From: Dehalogenimonas alkenigignens
GTDB lineage: Bacteria; Chloroflexota; Dehalococcoidia; Dehalococcoidales; Dehalococcoidaceae
Reading direction: 5' to 3'
Length of the DNA: 64,000 bases
Assembly: GCF_001466665.1 (NCBI RefSeq)
Contig: NZ_KQ758903.1
Coordinates: forward strand, 1,299,684 to 1,363,683
A program made the translations under genes and the position numbers. Below the pieces are notes generated by a model. It ran no database searches. It was not told the DNA's origin and saw only the letters and a list, made by a program, of their open reading frames with translations. Shown here piece after piece: positions 46,387 to 55,058 of this stretch (its first letter is position 1; every line of letters begins with the position of its first letter).

Positions 46387-47829
46387 ATGAAAGAAATTGT
46401 CATACAACCTGTGTCCCGTATCGAAGGCGGGGCTAAAATTACCATTCAACTTGATGACGCCGGGAATGTCGCTGATTCCCGTGTGAGCGTCCTCGAGCTT
46501 CGCGGATTCGAACGTTTCTGCATTGGTCGACCAGTGGAAGAAATGCCGCGCATTACCACCCGTATCTGCGGAGTCTGCCCATGGTCCCACCACCTGGCAG
46601 CCGCGAAAGCCTGTGACGCGGTCTTCGGCGTCACCCCACCGCCTGCCGGGCGCAAGTTGCGCGAGTTGTGCAACAGCATAGCCTATATGGAAGAACACAT
46701 CCTGCACTTCTATTTCCTGGGTGGCGGCGACTTCGTCATGGGCCCCGGGGCAGCTTACGAGGTTCGAAACGTCTTCGGCATCGCCCAGAAACTGCCGGAT
46801 GTCGCCCGTAACGTTGTCAAGGTGCGTCATATGTGCGCCCATATGCTGGAGATGATCGCCGGAAAGTCCATTCATCCGGTAGCAGCAGTACCGGGCGGCT
46901 TTTCCAAACCTCTGACCGAGGCGGAGCGAAAGGAACTTATACCCATGGCCCAGCAGGCGCTGGAGCTAGCTAAGTTCTCTATGGACTACGCCAAGAAAAA
47001 TATCTTCCCGGCTTACCTCGAGGTAGTTAAAACAGTTGGCGTCATAAAGACCGGCTTTTTGGGTACGGTCAAGGCAGATGGCACCCTGGATCTTTACGAC
47101 GGCAAGCTCAGAATGATGGACGCCGAGGGTAAGTACGAAGACTTTGAAGCCAAAGATTACCTCGATCACATCACCGAGCATGTTGAGCCGTGGTCGTTCG
47201 TAAAGTTCCCCTACAATAAAAAATGGGGCGGCTTCTCCATGGATCCGGACAATCCCTCAGGCATCTACCGCGTCAATACACTTGCCCGGCTTAACGTGGC
47301 CGACAGGATCTCCACGCCGCTCGCCCAGGCCGAGTTGGAGGAGTTCCGCGCCGCCTTCGGGCGCCCCGTCCAAGCGACCCTTCTGTTCCATTGGGCACGC
47401 CTGATAGAACTCCTTTATAACGCTGAGAAGGCTCTTGAGCTTCTAAATGACCCTGAAATCACGTCTACCAACACCCGGGTTGCCGTAACGCCGCGAGCGG
47501 CGCGTGGTGTCGGCTGCACCGAGGCGCCGCGCGGTACCCTCATACACGACTACACCACCGACGAGAAGGGTTTATTAACGGCGGTTAATCTGATCGTGGC
47601 CACCTGCCAGAATAACGCTCCGATCAACATGTCGGTCAAGCAGGCAGCCAAACTTCTCATTAAGGATGGAAAATACGATGAGGCCATTCTAAATACGGTG
47701 GAAATGACCATCCGCGCTTACGATCCCTGCCTGTCCTGCGCCAGCCACGACCTCAACGGTCAACTGGCGTGCAAGGTGGACATCGTTGGCCCAGATGGTC
47801 AACTCATCGAGACGCTGTCCAACCAGTAA
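46387..47829 (+). CDS. mvhA: NiFe hydrogenase large subunit (MvhA/VhuA-like)
   Basis: Catalytic subunit with the [NiFe] active site. The L1 motif RICGVCPWSHH is near residues 57-67, and the L2 motif DPCLSCASH lies near the C-terminus. About 26 residues follow L2, the peptide that the specific maturation protease removes after insertion of nickel. At 480 aa it fits group 3c enzymes linked to Hdr. Membrane segments are absent. The downstream protease gene overlaps its stop by one base (TAATG). Confidence 0.95.
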   Translation: MKEIVIQPVSRIEGGAKITIQLDDAGNVADSRVSVLELRGFERFCIGRPVEEMPRITTRICGVCPWSHHLAAAKACDAVFGVTPPPAGRKLRELCNSIAYMEEHILHFYFLGGGDFVMGPGAAYEVRNVFGIAQKLPDVARNVVKVRHMCAHMLEMIAGKSIHPVAAVPGGFSKPLTEAERKELIPMAQQALELAKFSMDYAKKNIFPAYLEVVKTVGVIKTGFLGTVKADGTLDLYDGKLRMMDAEGKYEDFEAKDYLDHITEHVEPWSFVKFPYNKKWGGFSMDPDNPSGIYRVNTLARLNVADRISTPLAQAELEEFRAAFGRPVQATLLFHWARLIELLYNAEKALELLNDPEITSTNTRVAVTPRAARGVGCTEAPRGTLIHDYTTDEKGLLTAVNLIVATCQNNAPINMSVKQAAKLLIKDGKYDEAILNTVEMTIRAYDPCLSCASHDLNGQLACKVDIVGPDGQLIETLSNQ

Positions 47830-48326
47830 TGGAATACCTGCCGGATTACTACCGCAAAGATCTATTGGTGTTGGGGGTAGGCAATCCGCTCTTTGGTGAC
47901 GATGGTTACGGCCCGGCTGTGGCGGAAGAACTCAACCGCCGCGGCCGGGTACCGTCTTTCGCGGCGGTGCTGGATGTCGGCACGGGCGTGCGCGAGATAC
48001 TATTCGACCTGATCCTTTCCCCGCAGCGACCTAGCGAAGTGGTCATCGTCGACGCCTTGGACTGTGGCCGGCAACCCGGGGAGGTCTTCACGGTCAAGAT
48101 AGATGAGGTTCCTAAGATCAAGAGTCATGATTTCTCGCTACACCTTGCGCCATCGCTCAACCTTCTCAAGGAACTGCGGGATAACGCAGGAATCAGTGTA
48201 ACAATCATTGCGGCACAACCGGAACCGATTCCAGAGATTGTCACTGCTGAGATGTCAGAACTGACACAAAAAGCCGTGGACGAAACCGCGAACTATATCG
48301 AAACTGTTTTTTTCGGGCATAAATGA
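47829..48326 (+). CDS. Hydrogenase maturation protease
   Basis: Endopeptidase that trims the C-terminus of the large subunit after nickel insertion. The 165-aa protein shows the family GVGNPLFGDDGYGP (metal ligand Asp) and VVIVDALDCG with KSHDFSLHLAP (metal His). The ATG at 47829 is chosen; a longer frame from 47769 lies in the C-terminus of mvhA and is rejected. Its place beside mvhA makes mvhA the likely target. Confidence 0.93.
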   Translation: MEYLPDYYRKDLLVLGVGNPLFGDDGYGPAVAEELNRRGRVPSFAAVLDVGTGVREILFDLILSPQRPSEVVIVDALDCGRQPGEVFTVKIDEVPKIKSHDFSLHLAPSLNLLKELRDNAGISVTIIAAQPEPIPEIVTAEMSELTQKAVDETANYIETVFFGHK

Positions 48327-48372
48327 CTCAACCTGAAGCTCAGGCACAGGAACGCAAACGAACTCAGTGAAG

Positions 48373-48395
48373 CACAACCGCAGACCGTGGTTGTG
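48373..48395. repeat. Inverted repeat between convergent genes
   Basis: CACAACC / GGTTGTG 7-bp arms with a 9-nt loop between the maturation protease and the minus-strand Cys protein. No T tract, so only a weak terminator candidate. Confidence 0.3.
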
Positions 48396-48411
48396 AATCC
48401 GCCATACCCTG

Positions 48412-48723
48412 TCAGGCGTTATCGTCCGACCAATTCTGCATTATACGCTTGATGCGCTCGGCCAACTTGGGGCTGGAGCGCAGGCGCTGGATAAAGACCG
48501 GGCAAGCCTCGACCATGGAGTTTTGTACCGCCTGAGCCATACTGCCGATTAGGTTCTGCATGTTACTGTCGTCCTGGGCGGTGAAAGTGACACCTTGCTG
48601 GGCTTCCATCTGCCGCCGGATGTCATCGGCAGTGAAACGCATCGGCACCGTACAGGACTTGAACCACTGACATTCACGGCACTGGGCTATATTGTTGGCC
48701 TCCCGGAGTATATCGTCAGTCAT
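48412..48723 (-). CDS. Cys-containing protein of unknown function (103 aa)
   Basis: Not recognised. CRECQWFKSC near the N-terminus and one Cys in EACPVF suggest metal binding; this could be an iron-sulfur or zinc site. The rest is helical and charged, with no membrane segment. It is divergent-free, lying between the convergent protease gene and the TlpA gene. Reading frame and codon use look real. Confidence 0.6.
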   Translation of the reverse strand: MTDDILREANNIAQCRECQWFKSCTVPMRFTADDIRRQMEAQQGVTFTAQDDSNMQNLIGSMAQAVQNSMVEACPVFIQRLRSSPKLAERIKRIMQNWSDDNA

Positions 48724-48804
48724 TTCATTCTCTCACGATGTAACACCATTGATAGCGGCGTTTTTGAATGGATTCATCCTCTCCTCCGTATTATACAATA
48801 TCCC

Positions 48805-49293
48805 TCAATCGATTTTCCCAATAGCCTGAGCAAGTTCGTTAGCGCTGTGAAAAGCTCCGGTCTTGATCTTAACGATTTGTCCTTTACTGTCGATAAAAAC
48901 AGTAGTTGGTGTATATCTAATCCCGTATTTTTCAGCCACCGAAGCGTTGACGTCGCGGAGCACGGTAAAGGAATAGGTGTTCGATGCCATGAACGAATTA
49001 AGCACGGCCTCTGAATCGCGTATGGCTACGGTAAGGATGGCGGCACCGGTGTCATCCCTTTCATGCACCGCCTGAAAATAGGGCAGTTCTTCTATACACG
49101 GCGGGCAACTCAGCTGCCAGAAGTTGATGATCAATGGCTTTCCAATAAAATCAGATAGTGACACCGGTTTGCCGGTCAAGTTTTCCAAAGTGAATGCGGG
49201 AGCCTCAGTACTTGAGGAGCAGCCTGGAATGGCCAGCAGAACCACAATGCACAGCAAGCCCGCAAAGCATCGATTCAATACTTGTTGAACCAT
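48805..49293 (-). CDS. TlpA-like thioredoxin-fold lipoprotein
   Basis: Exported thiol reductase. The N-terminus has a hydrophobic segment ending in lipobox LAIPGC, so it is probably lipid-anchored outside the membrane. The active site is CPPC in FWQLSCPPCIEEL, and VSLSDFIGKPLIINFW is typical of TlpA/ResA. The ATG at 49293 is preferred since AGGAGG overlaps the earlier ATG at 49305. It follows ccdA by about 11 nt, and CcdA would supply its electrons. Confidence 0.9.
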   Translation of the reverse strand: MVQQVLNRCFAGLLCIVVLLAIPGCSSSTEAPAFTLENLTGKPVSLSDFIGKPLIINFWQLSCPPCIEELPYFQAVHERDDTGAAILTVAIRDSEAVLNSFMASNTYSFTVLRDVNASVAEKYGIRYTPTTVFIDSKGQIVKIKTGAFHSANELAQAIGKID

Positions 49294-49304
49294 AAACCTC
49301 CTCA

Positions 49305-49994
49305 TTATATAGTGATCAGGTTCAGATTACCGGTGAGAATCAGTGCCCCGACTGTAATAAGGGCAATGCCGCCCAGGATATAGAACCAGATGGTGAAACG
49401 GATTATACGCCGCAGAATTGGTAACGCAGAGCCAAGTGCCAGCCCGATGATCAGGAACGGGATACCCAGCCCGAGTGAATAGACCAACAATAATGAGCTG
49501 CCCTGCCATACGGTCTCGCTGGCCAGGGACAGCGTCAGGATGCTACCCAGGATGGGGCTGACGCAGGGCGTCAAGGCGAAAGTGAAAGCAGCGCCGGTGA
49601 GAAAAGAACGTGCATAGCCTTCTTTTACTGCTGGGAAATGTAGCCGTTTCTCGAAATTGAGTTGGGGGAATCGGGCGGCTAACAGCATGGAAATTCCAAG
49701 CAAGACCAGGATTGATCCAGTACCCCACCGTACAGCGACTGAATCCGGGCTGATGAATGTTCCGGTTAAACCAGCTAGTGCTCCTAAACCGGCGAAAATA
49801 ACAGTAAATCCAAGGACGAAGCTCAACGAGTGAAGAAAGAACCTTGACCTCTTTATTGAAGAAACCTTCTCAGGATCCAGGAAGTCAGTCCCAGCCAACG
49901 CAGACAGATAAACCGGCACCATCGGAAGAACACACGGCGATAAGAACGAAAGTATGCCACCGCCCAAGGCAGTCAAAATATCTACGTTCTCCAT
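49305..49994 (-). CDS. ccdA: CcdA/DsbD-type transmembrane electron transporter
   Basis: Carries reducing power across the membrane to thioredoxin-fold proteins. Six membrane segments are visible. The two conserved Cys lie in LSFLSPCVLPMVPVYLSAL and FTFALTPCVSPILGSIL. The start MENVDILTALGGG at 49994 fits the family; a frame open to 50030 adds no similarity. It forms a pair with the TlpA-like gene. Cytochrome c maturation genes are not in the window, so the physiological target is open. Confidence 0.92.
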   Translation of the reverse strand: MENVDILTALGGGILSFLSPCVLPMVPVYLSALAGTDFLDPEKVSSIKRSRFFLHSLSFVLGFTVIFAGLGALAGLTGTFISPDSVAVRWGTGSILVLLGISMLLAARFPQLNFEKRLHFPAVKEGYARSFLTGAAFTFALTPCVSPILGSILTLSLASETVWQGSSLLLVYSLGLGIPFLIIGLALGSALPILRRIIRFTIWFYILGGIALITVGALILTGNLNLITI

Positions 49995-50081
49995 GGGGTG
50001 ACTCTCATTATAACATAGTGAAAACTTCATCCTTGGCGTGCGCAGTTTGCCTTTCGTTTGTCATGCTTTCATGTATCCAGG

Positions 50082-50110
50082 ATGACAGGTGATGTTTGTT
50101 CGTGTATACT
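50082..50110 (+). promoter_or_regulatory. Possible promoter of the radical SAM gene
   Basis: ATGACA at 50082-50087, 17-nt spacer, TATACT at 50105-50110, about 45 nt before the start at 50157. Confidence 0.45.
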
Positions 50111-50156
50111 TCCATAACTGCTCAATAGTGTCCTTGTGTTGGGAGGATTCAAAGAT

Positions 50157-50900
50157 TTGAAGGTTTATCACATAGCATATGAGCCATCGTATGAATCGGT
50201 GGATATCCACATCTGGACCAAGTGTACGCTGGATTGCCGGGCGTGTTACACAAACTGGGAACTCTATGATTTCAGTCTTTACGATGACGCAACCACAGAG
50301 ATTATGAACCGGGAGCGCCAGACGCCTCCCGATAAATTCCTCACATATGACGAGGTGATTAATCTTCTCACCCCCCTTAAGATTAAGTATGCGGTATTCA
50401 TGGGTACAGAAGCGGCGCTGGATCCCGAGTTACCCAGGCTTACAAAAGAGCTTCATGAGAAGTGGCATTCATATAACATCCTGCTTACAAATGGGATCGT
50501 GATGCCCGACTTGACCGATATCGATCAAGTAATTTTTAGTATCAAGGCTTTTTCCGAAGACATTTATCGAAAATATACCGGGCGCAACAATAAATCAGCG
50601 TTGAAGAACTTCGCCGAAATCGCCCGCATGGGCAAGAACCTGCACGCAGAAGTAGTCCTGATACCAGAACTTATTGAAGCCGAAGAAATTGAAAAAGTTG
50701 CTGAATTTGTAGCCTCTATTGATCCAAATATCCCCTTCCGAATCGATGCATATTTTCCTGTTCCGGAATGCCCGTGGCGGGCTGCTTCGAATGCCGAAGT
50801 GGAATATGCCGCTGAATTAGCTAAGAAGCACATGAAGCAGGTGACAATCCTCACATTGGATATGAAGCGGATCGGCGATAAAGCGGTACGCATTTTTTAG
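50157..50900 (+). CDS. Radical SAM protein of unknown specificity
   Basis: A compact 247-aa enzyme. The cluster motif is CTLDCRACY near residues 24-32, the radical-SAM CX3CX2C. It has partial TIM-barrel landmarks AVFMGTEAALD, LLTNGIVMPD and DQVIFSIKAF. No SPASM or Twitch auxiliary cluster domain follows. The start is a TTG at 50157 with GGAGG upstream; a GTG at 50136 would put the ribosome site inside the gene. It is monocistronic, with its own terminator. A pyruvate-formate-lyase-activase-like or anaerobic ribonucleotide-reductase-activase-like role is possible, but its partner is not next to it. Confidence 0.82.
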   Translation: MKVYHIAYEPSYESVDIHIWTKCTLDCRACYTNWELYDFSLYDDATTEIMNRERQTPPDKFLTYDEVINLLTPLKIKYAVFMGTEAALDPELPRLTKELHEKWHSYNILLTNGIVMPDLTDIDQVIFSIKAFSEDIYRKYTGRNNKSALKNFAEIARMGKNLHAEVVLIPELIEAEEIEKVAEFVASIDPNIPFRIDAYFPVPECPWRAASNAEVEYAAELAKKHMKQVTILTLDMKRIGDKAVRIF

Positions 50901-50919
50901 GTACAGTACCCGAACCATG

Positions 50920-50961
50920 AAAAGCGTGGAGGCATGATAACACGTGCCTCCACGCTTTTTT
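50920..50961 (+). terminator. Strong terminator after the radical SAM gene
   Basis: 15-nt arms AAAAGCGTGGAGGCA / TGCCTCCACGCTTTT with a 10-nt loop, then a T run, 19 nt after the stop. Likely bidirectional. Confidence 0.9.
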
Positions 50962-50987
50962 AGAGAGTTAATTTTTCTTCGACTTCC

Positions 50988-51016
50988 TTGACAGCTGATC
51001 ATAAGCAGCGTATCAT
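50988..51016 (+). promoter_or_regulatory. Promoter of the cobalamin uptake and remodelling operon
   Basis: TTGACA at 50988-50993, 17-nt spacer, TATCAT at 51011-51016, upstream of the B12 riboswitch. Confidence 0.75.
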
Positions 51017-51087
51017 TGTAATCAAGTACACAGAATTGTAGTTAAGACAAATTGTTTATCAACCGGTTAGCGTGAATGATTCAATCA

Positions 51088-51245
51088 TGTGAACCAGAGC
51101 AGTTCGAAAACGTTTCGAACTAACGGGTGCAAGTCCGGTGAAAGTCCGGCACAGTACCGCCTGCTGTTACTTCGATGTACTCGAAGGAGTCAGAACCCCG
51201 GCTCTGGGCAAAGGTCTCTCCGCGGATGAAGGAGGCAGGAAATGT
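51088..51245 (+). promoter_or_regulatory. Cobalamin riboswitch upstream of btuF
   Basis: Core pattern GGGTGCAAGTCCGGTG-AAAGTCCGGCACAG with the following CCGCCTGCTGT corresponds to the adenosylcobalamin-element core with its CCGGTG/CCGGC pairing. GTCAGAACCCCGGCTCT and the terminal AGGAGGCAGG resemble the 3' half. Two perfect hairpins (51102-51120 with arms GTTCGAAA / TTTCGAAC, and the one at 51171-51187 with CTTCGA / TCGAAG) flank or fill the element. Regulation probably acts on translation, since no T-rich terminator lies before btuF. Confidence 0.85.
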
Positions 51246-51312
51246 TTAACACAGAATAAGAAAACTTGTCGGTACTGAGTGTAGATGATTTTAGAAATAT
51301 ATGAGGGAATAA

Positions 51313-52338
51313 ATGTTCATGGGTAAGATATTTTCTAAACGACTTAAGGAAAAAAGAATCAGGGTTGGTCTCATCCTAATCTCCATTATCCTTGCACTGG
51401 GTATTTTACCGGGATGCGCAGAACCCGGCAGCGCAACAACACCTTCAACTACCCCTGCGACCCAAGAACCAGCCGTTGTATACCCTTTGACCATAAAAGA
51501 TGGAACTCGCGATTCGAAGGGAGTGACAGTCGGACGCGAGATGACTTTCACGAGCGCCCCACAGCGCATCGTTTCACTAGCCCCTTCAAATACGGAGATT
51601 GTCTATGCGCTTGGACTCGGTGATAAACTTGTAGGCAACACCACATACTGCGATTATCCTGAAGCGGCTAAGAGTGTCGCTAAAGTCGGCGGTTATTCTA
51701 CCGCGGAAGTGGAGAAGATCGTTGCTCTAAAGCCTGATTTGATTCTGGCGGCAAATATTCATGCAGCCAAGGTTGTGCCACAGTTGATCAGCCTTAATCT
51801 TCCGGTCTTCGTCGTCGATCCCAGGAGTCTGCAGGACGTCCTCGATTCCATTACCCTTGTTGGCAAGGTAACGAATGTTCAAGCTAAAGCGGCCAATGTT
51901 GTTAAAACCATGAACGATAGGATAAACGCGGTCAAAGCCAAGACTGCAACTCTACCCGATGCTGAAAGAGTACGTACACTGATGCTGATTTGGCATGACC
52001 CACCGATGACCGTTGGCCCAAACACCTTTATGTTCGAACTTATCCAACTGGCAGGGGGTACATCAGTCTCCAAAGGTATGGCAGATGGTTTTCCGACGAT
52101 GGGGCTTGAATCGATTATCTCAGCCGATCCACAAGTGGTTATCACCACTGGAATGGGCGGAGCTGAGAATCTGACATTACAGTACATCAAGAATGAGCCA
52201 AGGCTAAAAGATATCCCTGCTCGCAAGGACGGTCGGGTTTATGAGGTTAACCAGGACTGGACGAACCGTATGGGGCCGCGTGTCGTCGATGGTCTGGAAG
52301 CTATGGCAAAATTGATCCATCCGGAACTATTCAAGTGA
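51313..52338 (+). CDS. btuF: Cobalamin-type ABC transporter substrate-binding lipoprotein
   Basis: Binds corrinoid outside the cell and hands it to BtuCD. A basic N-terminus and hydrophobic stretch end in ILPGC, a lipobox; a Thr/Pro/Ser-rich linker follows. The binding fold contains IVSLAPSNTEIVYALGLGDKLVG and VGGYSTAEVEKIVALKPDLIL, typical of the BtuF/FecB family, and a Trp-Trp-free C-terminus. At 341 aa it is normal. It is placed by the riboswitch and the btuCD and cbiZ genes that follow. Confidence 0.92.
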   Translation: MFMGKIFSKRLKEKRIRVGLILISIILALGILPGCAEPGSATTPSTTPATQEPAVVYPLTIKDGTRDSKGVTVGREMTFTSAPQRIVSLAPSNTEIVYALGLGDKLVGNTTYCDYPEAAKSVAKVGGYSTAEVEKIVALKPDLILAANIHAAKVVPQLISLNLPVFVVDPRSLQDVLDSITLVGKVTNVQAKAANVVKTMNDRINAVKAKTATLPDAERVRTLMLIWHDPPMTVGPNTFMFELIQLAGGTSVSKGMADGFPTMGLESIISADPQVVITTGMGGAENLTLQYIKNEPRLKDIPARKDGRVYEVNQDWTNRMGPRVVDGLEAMAKLIHPELFK

Positions 52339-52394
52339 ATGACATAGCTGGATGACCATCTTTGAAGTGGCCATCCAACCCCTCCGGGAGTATG

Positions 52395-53480
52395 ATGGTT
52401 TCTAGCGAGTCGGCCGGCATAAAAGAAAAGATTAATTCCCCAACACTGGCCGTGAAATGGCGCACCCGCCTGATCAGTATGGGAATTCTGTTGGGCGGAT
52501 TATTACTACTCGCGGCGTTCGCCACTACTATCGGCAGCGTCAAAATTCCTCTTGGTACTACATTCGGTATTCTTCTCGACAAACTTCCGTTCATTAATAT
52601 TGACCAGACCTGGTCCGATTCGACGGCGACCATCATCAGCCAGATTCGTTTACCCAGGGTAATACTCGCCGGGGTCGTCGGAATCGCTTTATCGGTGGCC
52701 GGAGCGACCTATCAAGGGCTTTTCCGAAATCCTCTTGCCGACCCTTACCTGATTGGAGTAGCTCAAGGAGCAGCTCTTGGCGCCGCAGTCGGCTTTGTAA
52801 TACCAACGGTCTTTCCCGGTCTAGAGTTCAGCATTGTTCCAATTTTTGCCGCTTTGGGCGCTTTGATCACGGTGCTGATCGTCTATACCCTGGCTCGCGT
52901 TGGCGCAGCGATTCCCGTAACGACGTTAATTTTAGCCGGCGTCGCTGTCGGTTCGCTTCTAATGGCATTGGTGTCATATGTCATCACTATCAGCGGCGAT
53001 AAAATCCAGGGAATTGTTTTTTGGATGATGGGGAGTTTTTCGCTGTCCCAATGGAGTGAAGTCCAAATAGCTTTGCCAGTAGTTATCACCGGCAGCGCTT
53101 TTATCTTCCTGTTCGCGCGCTCTTTAAACATAATCCAGCTTGGTGAAGATCAGGCAAAACAGCTTGGAGTGGACGTCGAGAAGCTAAAGTTGCTACTACT
53201 AACCGCGGCGACTCTAATTACCGCGGCGGCGGTGTCTTTTGTCGGCATCATCGGCTTTGTCGGCATTATTATTCCTCATGCTGTACGTCTGATTTGGGGA
53301 GCCGATTACCGTTTTTTACTGCCTTTTTCGGCTCTTGTGGGGGCTATATTTCTAATCACTACCGATATTATCTCCCGGACCATAGCGCCATCTGAAATAC
53401 CAATAGGCATTATCACAGCATTATGCGGCGCCCCATTTTTCCTCTATCTATTACGAAAACGGACCCAGGTGCTTTTCTAA
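52395..53480 (+). CDS. btuC: Cobalamin ABC transporter permease
   Basis: FecCD/BtuC-family permease with about ten membrane helices. Family motifs include RLPRVILAGVVGIALSVAG, GLFRNPLADPYLIGVAQGA and GFVGIIIPHAVRLIWGADYR. The N-terminal ~20 residues are polar. An ATG at 52395 is used, 4 nt after GGGAG; an ATG at 52392 or TTG at 52362 are alternatives. It follows btuF by 56 nt and precedes btuD by 1 nt. Confidence 0.93.
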   Translation: MVSSESAGIKEKINSPTLAVKWRTRLISMGILLGGLLLLAAFATTIGSVKIPLGTTFGILLDKLPFINIDQTWSDSTATIISQIRLPRVILAGVVGIALSVAGATYQGLFRNPLADPYLIGVAQGAALGAAVGFVIPTVFPGLEFSIVPIFAALGALITVLIVYTLARVGAAIPVTTLILAGVAVGSLLMALVSYVITISGDKIQGIVFWMMGSFSLSQWSEVQIALPVVITGSAFIFLFARSLNIIQLGEDQAKQLGVDVEKLKLLLLTAATLITAAAVSFVGIIGFVGIIIPHAVRLIWGADYRFLLPFSALVGAIFLITTDIISRTIAPSEIPIGIITALCGAPFFLYLLRKRTQVLF

Positions 53481-53481
53481 G

Positions 53482-54291
53482 ATGAAAACTCTTGAAGCTC
53501 ATAACCTGACTTTAGCTTATGGAACTAAGGAAGTTGTCCATAATATGAGCTTCCAAGCAGTTCCTGGCGAAATGGTCGGCCTAGTTGGACCGAATGGCTC
53601 CGGCAAATCCACCATAATCAAAGCATTGTGCCGTGTTCTTAACCCCAGAGAAGGCTGGGTAAAAGCGAATGGGCACGATATCGCTAAAATGCACCGGCGA
53701 GAAATGGCTAAACTAATCAGCGTTGTGCCCCAGACACCAGTACTTCCGAGCGCCTTCACCGCCTTTGAAATCGTACTTATGGGCCGCAATCCTCACCTTG
53801 GGACGTTCCAATATGAAAGTAGCCGCGACCTATCCATTGCGTGGCAGGCAATGGAACGTTGCGGTGTACAGCAGTTTGCCGACCGCCGTATTTCTGAACT
53901 TTCCGGCGGAGAAATCCAATCTGTAGTCATCGCTCGAGCGTTAGCCCAGGAAACTGAATGTATTCTGCTTGACGAGCCTACAGCTAATTTGGATATTGGG
54001 CGTCAAATTGAAGTGCTCGATCTACTGAAAGAAGAATGTCATAGAAGGAACCTTACCGTCATCGCGGCAATTCATGATCTGAATTTAGCCGCCCATTATT
54101 GCGAAAAACTGGTACTTATCAAAAAAGGAACACTCTTCGCTTTCGGTACCCCCCAGGAGGTAATTACTACGGATAATATCTGTCAGGTCTACGGTCAGGG
54201 CAGCTACGTTCATACTCACCCATTGTCCGGCCTGCCGGCAGTTTTACCCAAGGTCAGTAATCTCAAGGACAACAATAAATGCGCGATTTAG
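53482..54291 (+). CDS. btuD: Cobalamin ABC transporter ATPase
   Basis: Drives corrinoid import. Walker A is GPNGSGKST, the signature LSGGEIQSV, Walker B ECILLDEPTANLD, and the H-loop AIHDLNLAAHYC. At 269 aa it matches FecE/BtuD ATPases. It overlaps nothing, starting 1 nt after btuC and ending 11 nt before cbiZ, so the locus is one transcript. Confidence 0.94.
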   Translation: MKTLEAHNLTLAYGTKEVVHNMSFQAVPGEMVGLVGPNGSGKSTIIKALCRVLNPREGWVKANGHDIAKMHRREMAKLISVVPQTPVLPSAFTAFEIVLMGRNPHLGTFQYESSRDLSIAWQAMERCGVQQFADRRISELSGGEIQSVVIARALAQETECILLDEPTANLDIGRQIEVLDLLKEECHRRNLTVIAAIHDLNLAAHYCEKLVLIKKGTLFAFGTPQEVITTDNICQVYGQGSYVHTHPLSGLPAVLPKVSNLKDNNKCAI

Positions 54292-54302
54292 AGAGCACAT
54301 AA

Positions 54303-55049
54303 ATGACATCTGAGAACCAAAACGAAATCATAGGCTGCTTCCACGGCATCACTGCCGAGATAATTCATCATCATGCCTGGGGAGTATCATCCAACGCTTT
54401 ACTTCTTCACCTCCCCGAACCCGCGAGAACGCTCTCCGGACTCCAGGGCTACCGTAAAGTATCCGTGGTAGCTAACTATCATATACCACAACCGCTCTGG
54501 ACGAAGCTGCATGATCCAGCGGCGGATTGGAGGGGATATTTTCGCCAGGTCTTGAAAGCCAACTCCTGCGGCAATAATCTGTCGTTGGACAACGCTACAA
54601 TTCTATCCACCGGCGTCACCATGGAGCATTTAGCCTGGAGCGAGGCTACAGATGGTGATCTCTGGGCTTTGGCATTTGTTACCGCTGGAGTTGAAGGAAA
54701 TGCCCTGAGAGTCGGCGTTGACTGCGGCCGCCACCATAACCCGGTGAGTACCATCAACACTATCGTTTTCTGCAGCACCGAATTGACCCAGGCGGCAATG
54801 GCTGCTTCTTTCATCACGATCACAGAAGCTAAAGTGGTTGCATTGGAAGACCTGGGAATACGCAGCAGTTATACCCCGACTCTTCAAGCCACCGGCACCG
54901 GCACTGACCAAATTGTTACGGTTTCAGGCAAAACGGAAAAGTGTACATATGTCAGTGGACATACTAAAATAGGCGCACTGATGGCCCGGGCGGTGACCGC
55001 CGCCACTAAAGAAGCGATCGCCAAGCGTCGCAAGGCATTGTGCAGCTAG
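54303..55049 (+). CDS. cbiZ: Adenosylcobinamide amidohydrolase CbiZ
   Basis: Removes the nucleotide loop from unsuitable corrinoids to yield cobyric acid-type intermediates for remodelling. The 248-aa protein has family segments such as SGLQGYRKVSVVANYHIP-like text in the middle, TGVTMEHLAW, NTIVFCSTELTQAAMAAS and CTYVSGHTKIGALMARAV. Context after btuCD and before cbiB and cobD supports salvage of scavenged corrinoids, needed by dechlorinating bacteria whose reductive dehalogenases require a particular lower base. Confidence 0.93.
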   Translation: MTSENQNEIIGCFHGITAEIIHHHAWGVSSNALLLHLPEPARTLSGLQGYRKVSVVANYHIPQPLWTKLHDPAADWRGYFRQVLKANSCGNNLSLDNATILSTGVTMEHLAWSEATDGDLWALAFVTAGVEGNALRVGVDCGRHHNPVSTINTIVFCSTELTQAAMAASFITITEAKVVALEDLGIRSSYTPTLQATGTGTDQIVTVSGKTEKCTYVSGHTKIGALMARAVTAATKEAIAKRRKALCS

Positions 55050-55058
55050 GAGTCCTCA

